A DNA stretch of 64,000 nt from an uncultured Blautia sp. (GCA_937893675.1 CALBGI010000034.1:1-64000); one strand, 5' to 3'; positions 28,401 through 36,048 are shown, counted from the stretch's first letter. Program-made: numbers and translations. Notes: a model not told the origin generated them from the letters alone.

Positions 28401-31400
28401 GAAGAGCCTTCCCGGAAACGCTGTCCTTTTTTGTCACTTCTGCAGATCCGGTCTGTTCATTCAGAAAGTCCAGGATCACGGTATTGTCTTTCAGCCAGCT
28501 CTGTCCGTCAAAGGCTGCGGTGAAACTCTGTTCCGTCACCGTGCCTTTTGTGGTGTAGCCGGGCGCAGCCTTTGTCTCCCGCACCAAATATTTGGTGTCT
28601 GCCTCAATGGGAACAGACTGCCACCTGTTTCCATCCCGGAAATCAGAAGCTTTGTACGTCTTGTCATTTACAGAAAATTCAGCCTCGCCCAACGCAGCCT
28701 CATACTTCAGGCCCCGATTCATCTTGCGGATGATAAGCCGCGGTTTCTTGGGATTGTACATGGAAATCTTTCGGGTATCTCCTCCGCTCACCGCAAAGGT
28801 AAATGCCTTTTCTTCTGTGGCGTGGGCGTTTTCATAGGTATCTGCATACCTGCCCAAATCTCTTTCCATGACGCGGTACTCTCCCGGTTCAAGCTCTCCG
28901 AAATCCACCTCTCCGGAGGCATCTGTGACAAAATATCCCTCCTGTACCTTTTCCCACTGCTTTGTCGCCTCGTTATACTTCTGAAGCTCCAGCTTCACGC
29001 CTTCCAAAACAGATTTTTCCCGGAATTCCAGCTGCTTGTCCAGCCATTCATCCTCGTTGAGCGCGGTATTTCCTGCCGCCTGATAATTCAGACCGTCCCG
29101 TCTGGTATAGCCATATTTGGTAAGGATGACATGCTCTCTGGAAAGGGGCTGGTTTACAATGGCATTCTCTCCGGTAAAGGTTTTGTCATAGACAACGGTA
29201 TTTCCCTTGTCCATGTTTTCTTTGTTTTCCTCCGTCTCTTTCAGAGAATGACTTTCCACGGTGATCACGTCGGACCAGTCCGCATTTTCCACATAATCGG
29301 GAGCCTCTGTCTCCGTGAGCAGAATAACCGCTTTGTAGGAACTCTCCGTCAGGATCTTGTAGGGTTCCTGCCCGTCTTCTGTCTCATAATACCGGGTCTC
29401 CTCCACCACCTTTTCCATATAATCTCCAAGGGTCTGGGTGGTGATCGTTTTTTCATACCAGACTGTATGCTCCTGGTCATTTCCAAAATGGCTGCTGACG
29501 TCCGTCCCCTGTGTGCGTTTCTCTTTTTGGATCACCGGTTCTTTTAAATCCTCCGGATACACCGCGCTGAGAATATCAAAGTAATGAGACATGTCGATAG
29601 GGGCAGATGCCGCGTAGCCCGGCCTTGGTTCCTCCGTCTGCCCGGTCAGACCGGTGATCAGCTCTGCCATACGCATCATGGTCTGTTTCTTTTCCTGGCT
29701 ATACAGAGAAGCCTCAAAGGTCACTCCGGGAAGCGGTGTTTTGCTTTCGCCAATCACCTTCTCCAACTCCAGTATCAGAAGGTGATAGTTCAGGTTCAGG
29801 CGAAGCGGCCCTCCGCCCTCGGACTTTTTGTCCTGAAAAATGCAGGGTGTCACTGTATTTTTGCCATACTTCAGAAGCTTTGGCGGATGCGCTCCAAAAA
29901 GCGTCTGCAGCTTCTGAAGCTCTGCCTCCTCCATGTCATCCGGTACTGCCAGGATGCCGTTCTTGCCTTCTGCGCTTATCTCATAGCCAAGGGGCGGCTC
30001 CATTTCCTTTATCAGATAAATGCCTCCGTAAAGAAAGCTGTTGGTAAAGGAATGGCCCTGCACGCCGTCCTCTGTTGTATGAGAGACGCGGGTTCCCACA
30101 AGAGTGTCCGGACTTGGAACGACCGCGTTGTCCGAAGGTCTTGTCACCAGATTTGCCGCCGCCTCTTCCACGCTTTCTCCAAGAGCATACGTATTAAATT
30201 CCGCGCCGTTCAGCCGCCTGCTTTCCTCCGCTTCATCCACCTTGATGATCTCAAATCTCGCCCAGGGGCGATAGTTGATCATATGCTGCTTCACCCGGAA
30301 GTGGTTTCCATAACGCTCAACAACTGTTTCCGGAGGTTCCTCGTTTGGATTATTGTAGGCTTCCAGCGTTGCGGTGATGTCCGTCTCTCCGTTCTCCGCC
30401 TGGGCAAAACGGATCTTCATATAATGATAGGAAGAAACCGCATCCACCAGCTGCTGATCAAGCGCCTCAGCAGAAGCGGGAAGCTTCGTTCCCTCGGGAA
30501 GATTGGGGTATTCCTCCGCTGCCGAGAACTCTACCGCATAGTAGGTTCCGTCGCTTTCCAGCCCGCCGAAGAACGCGCGTCCTTGGGAATCTGTACGGCA
30601 CTGCCCCACATAAGTCAGGAGCCCTTCTTTTTCCTGATACAAGGCAATACCCACATCAAAAAGCCGTTTTTCTGTCATTTCCGCAGAATCCGGGTTTGTC
30701 CACCACTCATCCTGGCCAGCTTTCACAAGCTCCAGGGAAACCTCGGGCCAGTTTTTCACCGTCAGCTCCGTGGCATCGGCTTTTTCGTATTCTCCCTGCG
30801 CATTCAAGGTTCCGTTGGGCACGTTCAGCGTCACGTTTTCTGCCACCGGTTCTTTCGGAAGCTGATAGCCGTTGGGTGCCGTTGTCTCCGTAATGGTATA
30901 GGAAATCTTCTGCCCCTTCTTTTCTCCCGCAGTATAATACACCGGTATGTTGGATATCGTGCCTCCGTTCGCACTGCTTACGTACAGCTCATATTTTCTG
31001 ATTTCTCCGCTTCCATCCGGCGCCTCTCCCGCAATGGTAAAATGTGCACCCAGAAGGGGCCCGCCTTTTTCGTCTGTCTTATGAATGGTAAGGCTTCCCA
31101 GATTTTCAATATTCACCAGGGCCTGGGGAACTGTCTCCTCCACCTTGCCGTCCTCGCCCGGCATTCCGTCTCCCACGGCAAAGGGGCCGAAATACACTTC
31201 ATCCCCAAGAACCACAGCACCTGCAGCCTTCCGGTACGCATCCGGCACCATTTCCGGCGGCAGGATATTTTCCCCGGACACCGCAGTCTCCTTTACGTAA
31301 TAGATTCCCGCATCCACCACAAGACTTCCCGGCTTTCCGGGCTGGATCGTTACGGTCCCTTTTTTCGTAAGCTCGTCCTTGTCTGTCAGCTCCCCTTCTC

Positions 31401-34400
31401 CGGTAAAAGCATAAACCTCCGCCTCTATCCTGTCATAGCCGGCATTCTCCAGTCCGTTTTGCCCCGCGATCTTTTTGGTGAGCGTAAGCTCCGCTTTTTT
31501 GTAGTTTGTATAGGGATACACCAGATTATACAAAAGCTTGTCCGGTTCCGACGGTATGGTTATCCGCCGGTAGTTGCGTCCATATGGATCTGTCTCTGAA
31601 CCATTCTTATGTACATACTCATTGTAGCCTTCCGGCGGTTTTGTCTCCTCAATGTCATAGGTAGCGCCCGGCTCCAGCCAGAAAACGGCTTCGCCTTTAT
31701 CATCTGTAGTCTCAGACGCGACCACCTCTCCTCTTGTTCCGTCTGCCTTCACCGAATAAACGGTGAACACTGCGCCGGGAAGCCGTTTCCAGTGCGCAAG
31801 CTCATCCTGCTTTATCACAACCGCTTTGCCGATCGGCTTATAGTTGGCCAGGATCTGCTGCCCGGGATGTTCCGCTTCCTCCGCATACAGCGGGCCGAAA
31901 TAATAGCCTCCGTCCTTCTCTTCCACCTTTGCGCTTCCTTTGATTTCTCCCGGCCGCATTTCTGCGTCCGGCGGAAGAATTTCCTTCAGATAATAGGCTG
32001 TCCGGGTGCTGTTTTCCCCCTGCCCCTCTTTGACAGGAAGATCCGAGATCATGGCAGTTCCGTTCTCTGCGGTTTCAATGGTCTCTTCCTTTACCTTTTC
32101 AAAACCAGCTCCCGTTTTTTTGTAAAGCTCAAAGGAGGCTTTTCCCGCCTTTCCATCGGGATTGTCTGTGTCGTAATATTTCTTCTGAATGGAAATGCTT
32201 CCAGCCTTCACATTCTTCATGACAATCTCCGTCGTACGGCCGGAAGCCAGCGTTACCGCCGCGCTTGTCAGATGGCTGTCCATATAATCCTGCGGACGAT
32301 AGCCAGATCCTTCTGTCACGGTTTCCACAAAACGGTATTCGTAACGTTTGCCATCCTCTGATTTTACCGGAAGATCCGGAATATAGAGTCCTGTTGCAGC
32401 CGTTTTCCCCTGGAGATTTTGGATCTGCAGGTCCGCATATCCCTCTGCCGGCTCCCAAGCGTTTTCCCCTGCCCCTTCTGTTCTTCTTTGCAGCGTGAAG
32501 CGCATGTTCCCAAAATCTTCCGTCGGAATATTGGTCTCCTGATAATTTCCCTCTTCGTCAAATGTCTGCAAATATTTTTTCAGACAGAGCGCCGCTGTTG
32601 TACTTTCGTTTTGGATCACTCCGTCCGCAATAAGGTTGGACGCATCCGGATAGTTCTCTTTTTTCAGCACAGTGTCTTTGTTCGCCACTATCGTAACCGG
32701 ATACACCGTGGCATCCAACACATAGCCCTCCGGCGCACTGATCTCCTTGAGATAATACTCGCCCGGAGAAACCGAAAACGTCACGGTACCGGCCGGATGC
32801 TTGTCCGTTGCCTCTGAAGACTTTTTCCGATAGGCAAGCTCCGTGCATTCCTTGTCCCAGTAAAGGCCAAACTCCACCCCTGCAAGACCGGCACCGTCGC
32901 TTCCCACTTTCTGAAAATCCAAGGTTCCCATGTCCGCAGTATGGTTTACAAGAACCGCATGCGCTGGATGTTCCGCGGTATTTCCTTCCGTTACGGTTAC
33001 CTCGACAAAGTAATCGCCTTCTGTCGGAGGTGTCGTAGCCTCCGGAAAGTGCATCTCCTGAATCCGGTAGGTTCCCGGCTGCGCCGCAAAAATCGGCTGG
33101 GAACCGGTCAGTAAAATATCGCCGTCTTTGTCGTCTTCAAACGGATTTATATAATATTCTTCTGCTGTGATCTCGGTGTAGGTTCCATCTCCCTTTTGCT
33201 GATACAGACGTGCGCTCTCCCATTTTCCGTCCGCTGTCTTTTTTTGAATGTTAAAGGCAACATAACCGTTGAAAACCCGCCGAAGATACTCGCCGGCTAC
33301 ACCATTCTGGTCTTCCGTGAACGCATTATAGGTAAAAACCGTATTTTCCAGCGGCTCCACGATCTTTTTCTGCACATCGAAAAAGGCGGGCTGATCCTGT
33401 TTATGGAATGCGGCTTTCGCTGCTGCCGTCTCCGTGCGCAGCTCTTTTCCAATGGGCTGATAATGAAGCGCAGCTGTGTTGGTCTGTATATACTTCTGCG
33501 GCGTTTCAGAAAAATGCCGTTCCAGCTGGGAAAGCGGATAGGAAATCGTCACTTTGTAGCTGTTGTAGCCCGGAACCGGCCCCATTGGCTTTGTACCGGT
33601 ATCGATCTGACTGCACGCAGTAATGGTCAGCTTTTGTGCCGCCGCATCATAAACAGCCGCTCCATCCGGCAGAGGCGTTCCGTCCGCCCATGCTGCGGAA
33701 ACGCCCAGGGGATGCACCGCAGAAAGCTCCGTATTTCCCTCCGGGACAAAATCCGGAATCTCATCTACCACCGAATAGGCTTCAAACTGCAGCGTTCCAT
33801 ACACGTCATATTCATTTTTGTCCGAAAGAATATTCCCCTGCCCGTCTGTTTTTCCGGTTTCAATCAGATAGGTGACCGTTACCTTGTCCCCCTCGATCGC
33901 ATAATCCGCCCCTCCGGACTGCTGCAGGGATTTGCGAATGCCCCACACATTTTCTGCCTGGGCCACAAACTTGTAAGAACCAGTCTCCTGGCTGACAATC
34001 TGCTTGGCAAAATTTTCATAGGGTTCTGACTGGCCGTTCCGTTTGTCCATAAAAACAGCATTTCCTACAAGACGGATATCTGACGCATCCAGAATGTATT
34101 CTGTTTTGTCCGGCACAGTTCCGTTATTCTTCATATAAATCTGAATGCCGAACAGCGTTTCATTTACACTGTTGGTGACGTCCAGACGTTCCCCGAAATT
34201 CCAGGAATACCACATTTTCCCGGATTCATCCGGTCCCTCCTGGTTCAGCGCTGCCATTTCCGCCAAATTGGCGATTTCCATCCCTGCCGGAAGCGCAAAG
34301 TATATTCTTGCGTTTTCCAGATAGTCTATGGGCACTTCCGGATTGGTCTGGTCGTACTGAAAACTGTCAAAACGGTTGATCGCGTATGCAATATCCATAC

Positions 34401-35676
34401 GGATCCGCTCACCCGTAGGAACGCTCTGGATATTGACCGGCTCCTCTGTTTCCGGATCCAGGAATGTCAGCTTGATATTCACCGCTTCGTTTACTTTTTC
34501 CTGACTTAAATTCCTATCCAGATATTCCTGCACACGTCTGCGAAATTCTTCCTCAGATGCCTCCGGATCCGCAGCCGGCTCTTCTGCGTCTTCCGCAAAT
34601 GTCCGCGCTTCCAAAAGCTCTGTGCCGCTCCAGGAAACACTTTCCCCCGGCACGCCGTTTCCGCTCACGAAAAACAGAACCGGAATCTCCGCCGGATCCT
34701 GCACGCTTTCTTCTATTTTTGCATAAAAAACATATTCCCCCGTCTCACCGCCGCCGATGTACTGCTCCGGCCAGATGACCGCCTGCGCGTAAGCGCTTCG
34801 TTCCTCCGCAGAAAGCCAGGAGAGTTCGCTGAAATCTAACCCTTCCGGAATCCAGCCGATATTTTCCACATAATGCATGCCTCCGGTCTGTCCCGCCCGG
34901 TCATAGACAGAAAGACGGCTTCCAAGAACCGCCTTGACAGAGGCCTGCTCTGCCGGAACATCCGGTGTCTGGTTTGCAACTGTAATCGTATATTTCACAG
35001 CCAGGCTGCCGTCTGCCTCCGCAAACACTTCCTGATGCGCATAGGCGGAAAGCTCCGCACTCTTCACCGGTTCTGCCGTTGGGGTCGGCTCCACGGTCGG
35101 CGTTGGCTCTGCGGTTGGCGTCGGCTCCACCGTCGGCAGCGGCTCTGCCGTTGGCGTTGGTTCCACGGTTGGCAGCGGCTCTGCCGTTGGCGTTGGTTCC
35201 ACCGTCGGCATCGGCTCTGCGGTTGGCGTTGGTTCTGCGGTTGGCGTAACTTGTTCTTCCGGCGCTGGCACCTGTTCCTCCGGCGCGGGCGCTTGTTCCT
35301 CCGGCGGTGCCACTTGTTCCTCCGGCGCTGGCGCTTGTTCCTCCGGCGGTGCCACCTGTTCTTCCGGCGCGGGCGCTTGTTCTTCCGGTGGTGCCACTTG
35401 TTCCTCCGGGGGTGCCACCTGTTCTTCCGGCACGGGCGCTTGTTCCTCCAGTGGTGCCACTTGTTCCTCCGGCGGTACCACTTGTTCCTCCGCCGGTACC
35501 ACTTGTTCTTCCGGCGCTGGCGCTGCAGCCTCTGCCTGTGCGTCTGCACTGTCAGCAGAAGCAAACACGCTTACTGGCACGCTTCCCAAAAGCATTGCCA
35601 TGACCAGCAGCAGAGAAACTGCCCGCTCCCATCTCCGGCGGACCGTTCTCATAATATTCCTTCCATTCTTCTCCAT
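16492..35676 (-). CDS. Giant 6394-residue secreted Cna-B/SpaA repeat cell-wall protein
   Basis: A signal peptide (hydrophobic core SLLLVMAMLLGSVPVSVFA, cleavage near residue 40) is followed by heptad repeats of the type VAPPEEQ/APAPEEQ (about 50-145) and PTAEPTP repeats to about 200. A non-repetitive adhesin-like region (about 200-750) comes next, then many Cna-B/SpaA domains recognised by V-K-x and ETKAP-GY motifs. The middle holds DUF11-like stretches (about 3320-3560) and an SdrD-B-like segment GGDVWIDENRNGIQDDG (about 3720). The last 1000 residues alternate SpaA and pilin-type (FctA-like) domains with a 250-residue period. The end is a Pro-rich spacer, sorting motif GVKTGDE, a hydrophobic span and KRKRRRK. 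By eye there are about three dozen domain units, many likely to have Lys-Asn isopeptide crosslinks. The start has AGGAGG 5 nt upstream. No stop or frameshift interrupts it. Binding target unknown. Confidence 0.95.
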   Translation of the reverse strand: MEKNGRNIMRTVRRRWERAVSLLLVMAMLLGSVPVSVFASADSADAQAEAAAPAPEEQVVPAEEQVVPPEEQVAPLEEQAPVPEEQVAPPEEQVAPPEEQAPAPEEQVAPPEEQAPAPEEQVAPPEEQAPAPEEQVPAPEEQVTPTAEPTPTAEPMPTVEPTPTAEPLPTVEPTPTAEPLPTVEPTPTAEPTPTVEPTPTAEPVKSAELSAYAHQEVFAEADGSLAVKYTITVANQTPDVPAEQASVKAVLGSRLSVYDRAGQTGGMHYVENIGWIPEGLDFSELSWLSAEERSAYAQAVIWPEQYIGGGETGEYVFYAKIEESVQDPAEIPVLFFVSGNGVPGESVSWSGTELLEARTFAEDAEEPAADPEASEEEFRRRVQEYLDRNLSQEKVNEAVNIKLTFLDPETEEPVNIQSVPTGERIRMDIAYAINRFDSFQYDQTNPEVPIDYLENARIYFALPAGMEIANLAEMAALNQEGPDESGKMWYSWNFGERLDVTNSVNETLFGIQIYMKNNGTVPDKTEYILDASDIRLVGNAVFMDKRNGQSEPYENFAKQIVSQETGSYKFVAQAENVWGIRKSLQQSGGADYAIEGDKVTVTYLIETGKTDGQGNILSDKNEYDVYGTLQFEAYSVVDEIPDFVPEGNTELSAVHPLGVSAAWADGTPLPDGAAVYDAAAQKLTITACSQIDTGTKPMGPVPGYNSYKVTISYPLSQLERHFSETPQKYIQTNTAALHYQPIGKELRTETAAAKAAFHKQDQPAFFDVQKKIVEPLENTVFTYNAFTEDQNGVAGEYLRRVFNGYVAFNIQKKTADGKWESARLYQQKGDGTYTEITAEEYYINPFEDDKDGDILLTGSQPIFAAQPGTYRIQEMHFPEATTPPTEGDYFVEVTVTEGNTAEHPAHAVLVNHTADMGTLDFQKVGSDGAGLAGVEFGLYWDKECTELAYRKKSSEATDKHPAGTVTFSVSPGEYYLKEISAPEGYVLDATVYPVTIVANKDTVLKKENYPDASNLIADGVIQNESTTAALCLKKYLQTFDEEGNYQETNIPTEDFGNMRFTLQRRTEGAGENAWEPAEGYADLQIQNLQGKTAATGLYIPDLPVKSEDGKRYEYRFVETVTEGSGYRPQDYMDSHLTSAAVTLASGRTTEIVMKNVKAGSISIQKKYYDTDNPDGKAGKASFELYKKTGAGFEKVKEETIETAENGTAMISDLPVKEGQGENSTRTAYYLKEILPPDAEMRPGEIKGSAKVEEKDGGYYFGPLYAEEAEHPGQQILANYKPIGKAVVIKQDELAHWKRLPGAVFTVYSVKADGTRGEVVASETTDDKGEAVFWLEPGATYDIEETKPPEGYNEYVHKNGSETDPYGRNYRRITIPSEPDKLLYNLVYPYTNYKKAELTLTKKIAGQNGLENAGYDRIEAEVYAFTGEGELTDKDELTKKGTVTIQPGKPGSLVVDAGIYYVKETAVSGENILPPEMVPDAYRKAAGAVVLGDEVYFGPFAVGDGMPGEDGKVEETVPQALVNIENLGSLTIHKTDEKGGPLLGAHFTIAGEAPDGSGEIRKYELYVSSANGGTISNIPVYYTAGEKKGQKISYTITETTAPNGYQLPKEPVAENVTLNVPNGTLNAQGEYEKADATELTVKNWPEVSLELVKAGQDEWWTNPDSAEMTEKRLFDVGIALYQEKEGLLTYVGQCRTDSQGRAFFGGLESDGTYYAVEFSAAEEYPNLPEGTKLPASAEALDQQLVDAVSSYHYMKIRFAQAENGETDITATLEAYNNPNEEPPETVVERYGNHFRVKQHMINYRPWARFEIIKVDEAEESRRLNGAEFNTYALGESVEEAAANLVTRPSDNAVVPSPDTLVGTRVSHTTEDGVQGHSFTNSFLYGGIYLIKEMEPPLGYEISAEGKNGILAVPDDMEEAELQKLQTLFGAHPPKLLKYGKNTVTPCIFQDKKSEGGGPLRLNLNYHLLILELEKVIGESKTPLPGVTFEASLYSQEKKQTMMRMAELITGLTGQTEEPRPGYAASAPIDMSHYFDILSAVYPEDLKEPVIQKEKRTQGTDVSSHFGNDQEHTVWYEKTITTQTLGDYMEKVVEETRYYETEDGQEPYKILTESSYKAVILLTETEAPDYVENADWSDVITVESHSLKETEENKENMDKGNTVVYDKTFTGENAIVNQPLSREHVILTKYGYTRRDGLNYQAAGNTALNEDEWLDKQLEFREKSVLEGVKLELQKYNEATKQWEKVQEGYFVTDASGEVDFGELEPGEYRVMERDLGRYADTYENAHATEEKAFTFAVSGGDTRKISMYNPKKPRLIIRKMNRGLKYEAALGEAEFSVNDKTYKASDFRDGNRWQSVPIEADTKYLVRETKAAPGYTTKGTVTEQSFTAAFDGQSWLKDNTVILDFLNEQTGSAEVTKKDSVSGKALPGAEFRLEYVPFAADDFAMQEVGAGYYFGNGNQIPVLHYDAVADPPEDGWTEKQAGLISDEQGRIKTEDLAPGWYRLTETKAPENYELNPKPETFCITAGMHLLGQGWESWQNDNAPEKVRKNIENVPYGSLTLQKEYRSAKGLTKGETRAVFGLYTKEEKEYQEFQTLTVSEEKPIVSVTLPEGTYYLKEKSAGKDWKLRSIENSEGMLSPDAQGYYPVEVKRGLEEQNALAVTAVNENTRVKITLLKLEGEAYSESAKRLPGAKFEIFYRDAKGEEQKITDLSGKDVFVSGEKGEVSAEFAFPAELLQDETVWTEGHSFIIREVEAPDNYAKDETDHEITLKPGEVRSYSTDSHAQEYSLVFFNKKGMRIEIHKFGGGHEGNTQDKPLRGADFALCEIRDCEAVPVRYGDGGTVLGTTNENGVLVFDHLDLDSRKTYAILETGISDGQNKKLYGEAESVWQHDADTPLPAQEVTYQGQKRTAFLLSGLQPGGRYEYDAYNRHKDRLYINKVDYSRPDERALASFSIYEADENGNKKGEPLAVHYSNSVTDGTYEQFGTVLETGGTRKVEIAGTEYAATTAALRLEPGTYYVEEVETAAPHMLYMRDSRIEIGQTITIEEASGAEVRDYTLNFKNIQEKPDVTIAKEPVGLKNEKGEVVNDLNLLTETGQVQFRIGGSRESGQVKGFILNNFLPLTSFAVTDENIRLYTDVNGTELLKENLYSIGNVELGGASYQNYLRDYKGGGTGETVTGVTAIVTFEDAAGKTCVKEVILGAPGTSVTAVPDAGFEAVRFTVEYVDKALRDIKIEAESGVIRRTLGSDFQADPITVTIDLKKQQEGETVKPVQRVDNEAAVNMRYYNPGQSQAVEGESPVEEKRVKASQLLNPVFDIPEVTLTQEVQKGGKPIDAAAMNDEITYHVEIANVTKDKKLSLKDPIISNPLPDHVDLLNKSAGVFRIRYEGCEELKTLRVETEVRDGKTYLNIWLDGELPPGAKIILEYDVKILSSVMEDASLKLKGEAYLTTEKKGIVWKENPHGLSFTPAGEGDSLKSEEIDGVLGTDNPNGYLRDETEISVTAKATLIRSKSVKDENGNFISGRTVNIPNGGTAEYRLLLQNTGSTPAEDIRILDYLPRKGDISAVGSGERFSNWTPAFGQIESVIYYPVKSLEGEHPVFGEPQVITDYTLYGAAAADDYDGLLDAAQKEEIGGAWTQGAGEEDHAILLQLPERVSLKKYERIEIIYSVKVPQFAREELEAITGLPAVNDFASITTSNGSLDNPLDSNQVKIMVAGTPVGVGGDVWIDENRNGIQDDGIMAKAQDVPKVDVTLQTYQNDSPTESSQQTSDKENHFVFDGLKYSIPSHENLEELYTKDNTLLPGGLAGQEKVNYQLSIKVPEGYDVTESFANTNGKKTRSEKPSVVNAVGAPGRTDSNFAGGGNLYSERFYLWPTENDAGAWDMSKDIGLVKTRDLIIEKLDAETKEPVSGAGFEVYGPFTPDRSGTIAPKEEELTKDKLVGTYTTQADGKITVPDLSYFEGYVVREVTAPLDYRENTGAVLVTEPAQNKVQKSEALSKAHSTFLLLAGSGAEALKEQEQARLTIQLTNEPKKGALTVHKKSTSEKPLAGAEFELAWMGNHIKAWEVFADKIKEDQSLVTGASALAVEGTRLIFTIGDTGTATVSELPLGTYTLKETKAPPNYALDTRVRTFTLDAGSVIHQEYTVRDQPDSRLQIHKTAPETETANKTFRFKVTVSGRLYTGMYYVDDSPTAAKDGVLTVDAGQTAEIRGLEEGEKFTVQEVDHNQESYETTWKVGDGEAREGVLAEGTISPDGQNVTKVTFTNVLRTGSVKLGKYILNGAAGSENDSFTFLLKFERWGGKPVASRFEDDGSLTAVIRDRDGKETPAKASWNEEKQGYTIALKAGQTAEIFNLYYGVTYTIQEEKGDLDYIYSEKALTGTVGTTQQTEQEYTFTNVGLGGLVIKKLEQGTEKGLPGAEFVLQYQEEGPYKGQYVEVVPGAEAGVYEAAGFTAQRPQSGNLVTGPQGNINVNNLTPGTYLLIETKAPENYTAQGSGETTVTVSAESQAKPVRVYNTPRTGRVALEKQINGEPYDEEQEFTFLFQLTDKNGKTVDAQGVVPANRQGNAIKVAFSTGETLFAEKEPEGYAVKLRAGQKAVVEGIYYGMQLTVREIVDPNSGYTFDTQEKSSGIIGAGNEDIGITITNKNPGHLEVDKVNASEPEQKLEGAEFILKNEDRGRFVRVTKRNAGEYTFDGVTDEAGAKKQPIVTDAGGHVRVENLPEGNYVLIETKAPDKYELGGSGETPFAISTNRTTSLTEKAAVKNVPLTGTLVFRKVLKDNQTDENTRFDFVFTLKDAAGKHSGMHAVLPSMRVTGDGKQEIKVKVDQADATAVFDEEKQQFSISIKAGQEVTVSGLYYGVEAKVWEEADSENGYIYDSGVKTGVTGEQTVSFTFENIKPGSLVITKQNGVQGYEYIKLGGAEFVLRAADGSYIAMEEAAGEQSRYVYKGKVESESIPDQDVVGRIITGSDGTAYVENLPVGSYTLIETKAPADYEILTESTDISIETGKTASVTIGNKPKTGSLEVKKTLKDNKEPGSAAFTFYVSLIDAKNENKDGLQAILPENREGAQVLAQKTDAQGQTNYVWVGTDEQGRIRFTLRAGETMRLGGIFWGTQYQVEEIRQNSSENSGYIYDAAPENAAGTIREDTSSVTAVFENTKPGRLHIQKLDGETQEPLEGAVFLLKDSRGQYVRLTNISGSEAKSYAGVTTQESQAGEIVTNGTGQADVYRLPAGEYMLVEKKAPEHYKITAEAGAGIAVAVPTGDTAEIVVANERMAETQVRFRVNKSFVNGTSGQAYNIPEDLFQFRLFETDETWQEGTLVETVRADSKGQAVFEKLYSFYEDDIGKTFHYVIREDPGEDPVEGIGYDTMVYRIALTVEWADESHGAIRAKAEVNGGEHTEFLAAGFDFTNTWEKETSLTVEKKGSLGEVLTGVSFRLVGEDGGYDRTQETADGRTVFAGLRAGEYLLTETKSLEGYVPLETQWKVQVRDSSDYTEPLAVTVMEDEAVLTQGTAPVLELVNYRVTETETAAVLKAQKYLKNADSGRFYETPENMFAFALYRMEDKEKQELVDIGYNAGDGSIVFKPIAFYESMLEPETQSARFRYRIEEISSDTEGISYSQEIYEAEIFLFRDEQRNLRTEVTYFDAQGQEISEAEVTFTNTLTKETELAVEKTGSRGEALTGVSFRLVGEDGSYDQTKETDKGQVVFAGLQEGVYTLAETRTLPGYVPVENRWTVQVTDSAEYDAPLTVALLGEGQEPLAGPPLTVVNYRMEETETAVVLQAKKELKNADTQEAYKVPENMFTFALYEEKEGQEPVLLETVTNGEGGSIVFTPLRYSEDLLDADGEAEFTYLLKEKAGEEGDGFTYSSSIYHIRVTLFRSEDNTLRTQVVWFDDAGREISPNEAVFINTLTKTAEFTVHKTDSGKLPLSGVRFALRGEDFEAVQETADGTCTFRGLKEGTYTLVETKALPGYVKDETLWKVIVEDTEEPLEPLAVTVTDEAGEVVSQSGKDLTVVNRRIAEVETSFVPEAYKELKNPDSKRSYLVPEDAFTFELWRTEEGEPVEKVSEASNDASGHVVFAPVRLEEKLLGSGAQTTLTYQILERPGEEVPGMTYDTRVYEVRVVLFRDTEGNLDTEVSYQGSGSLILDKEDVLFTNTFAKKAELIFYKTDEKGAALAGAEFSLNRKDSLAGGMTAVSDAKGRVIFRGLTEGEYLLRETKAPDGYEVSKETWEVSVKDSEDPKALLEVRICPADGSGLLETLVVVNEKAPTEEPKPEPTPTPGPSTAPGGPSATPEPSVTPGPSTTPGPSATPGPSATPEPSVTPEPSVTPGPSPTLEPSSAPGSTPVPTETPKAEQKPGVKTGDETAAFPYLLAMLLAVAGAAAAVTEKRKRRRK

Positions 35677-35738
35677 AGCAGCCTCCTGTTCATAATTTAT
35701 ACCTGTTCTCTCAACATCATTTGTATCTTTTTACTATT

Positions 35739-35767
35739 TTTTCTGCTTTTTCACCGCAAGCAGAAAA
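35739..35767 (-). promoter_or_regulatory. 5'-leader hairpin of the giant gene
   Basis: TTTTCTGCTT (minus, from 35767) and AAGCAGAAAA (to 35739) form a perfect 10-bp stem in the untranslated leader, about 10 nt after the predicted transcription start. No T tract follows, so it is more likely an mRNA-protecting 5' hairpin or a regulator-binding site than a terminator. Confidence 0.45.
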
Positions 35768-35784
35768 CAAATAACCTCAATCTC

Positions 35785-35813
35785 ATTGTACAAAACATAA
35801 CCTTCACTGTCAA
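35785..35813 (-). promoter_or_regulatory. Promoter of the giant surface-protein gene
   Basis: On the minus strand: TTGACA (35808-35813), 17-bp spacer, TACAAT (35785-35790). The leader would be about 100 nt. The rest of 35820-35970 is AT-rich with no gene visible. Confidence 0.85.
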
Positions 35814-35970
35814 TAAACACAAACCAATAAAATATTTCAGCATTTTTATTGTATATTTCGCTCATTCCCCCGTTCACACAGCTTCTTATCCGCTTATCCT
35901 TCTTCCGTTCTGTGTGCAGACAACCCAGACCATATTTCTGCAAAAATTTCAAAAAAAAGAAATTTATGTC

Positions 35971-35999
35971 TTGACAAATGCCCCCAAAATCAATATAAT
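35971..35999 (+). promoter_or_regulatory. Consensus promoter of tRNA-Pro
   Basis: TTGACA (35971-35976), 17-bp spacer, TATAAT (35994-35999), both perfect. It lies about 50 bp upstream of the tRNA. Confidence 0.9.
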
Positions 36000-36048
36000 A
36001 ACTTTTGCAGTCGCGGTTAAACCGATTGATTGTAAAGAATTGACGTGA

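Noticed and set aside
16674..35564. Many long open frames opposite the giant gene (for example 24382-26763, 19486-21708, 29584-31599 on the plus strand)
   Set aside because: They are antisense shadows of a low-complexity, codon-biased repeat gene: translations are rich in Arg, His, Ser, Phe and Leu with no domain, no ribosome-binding sites and no conserved motif.
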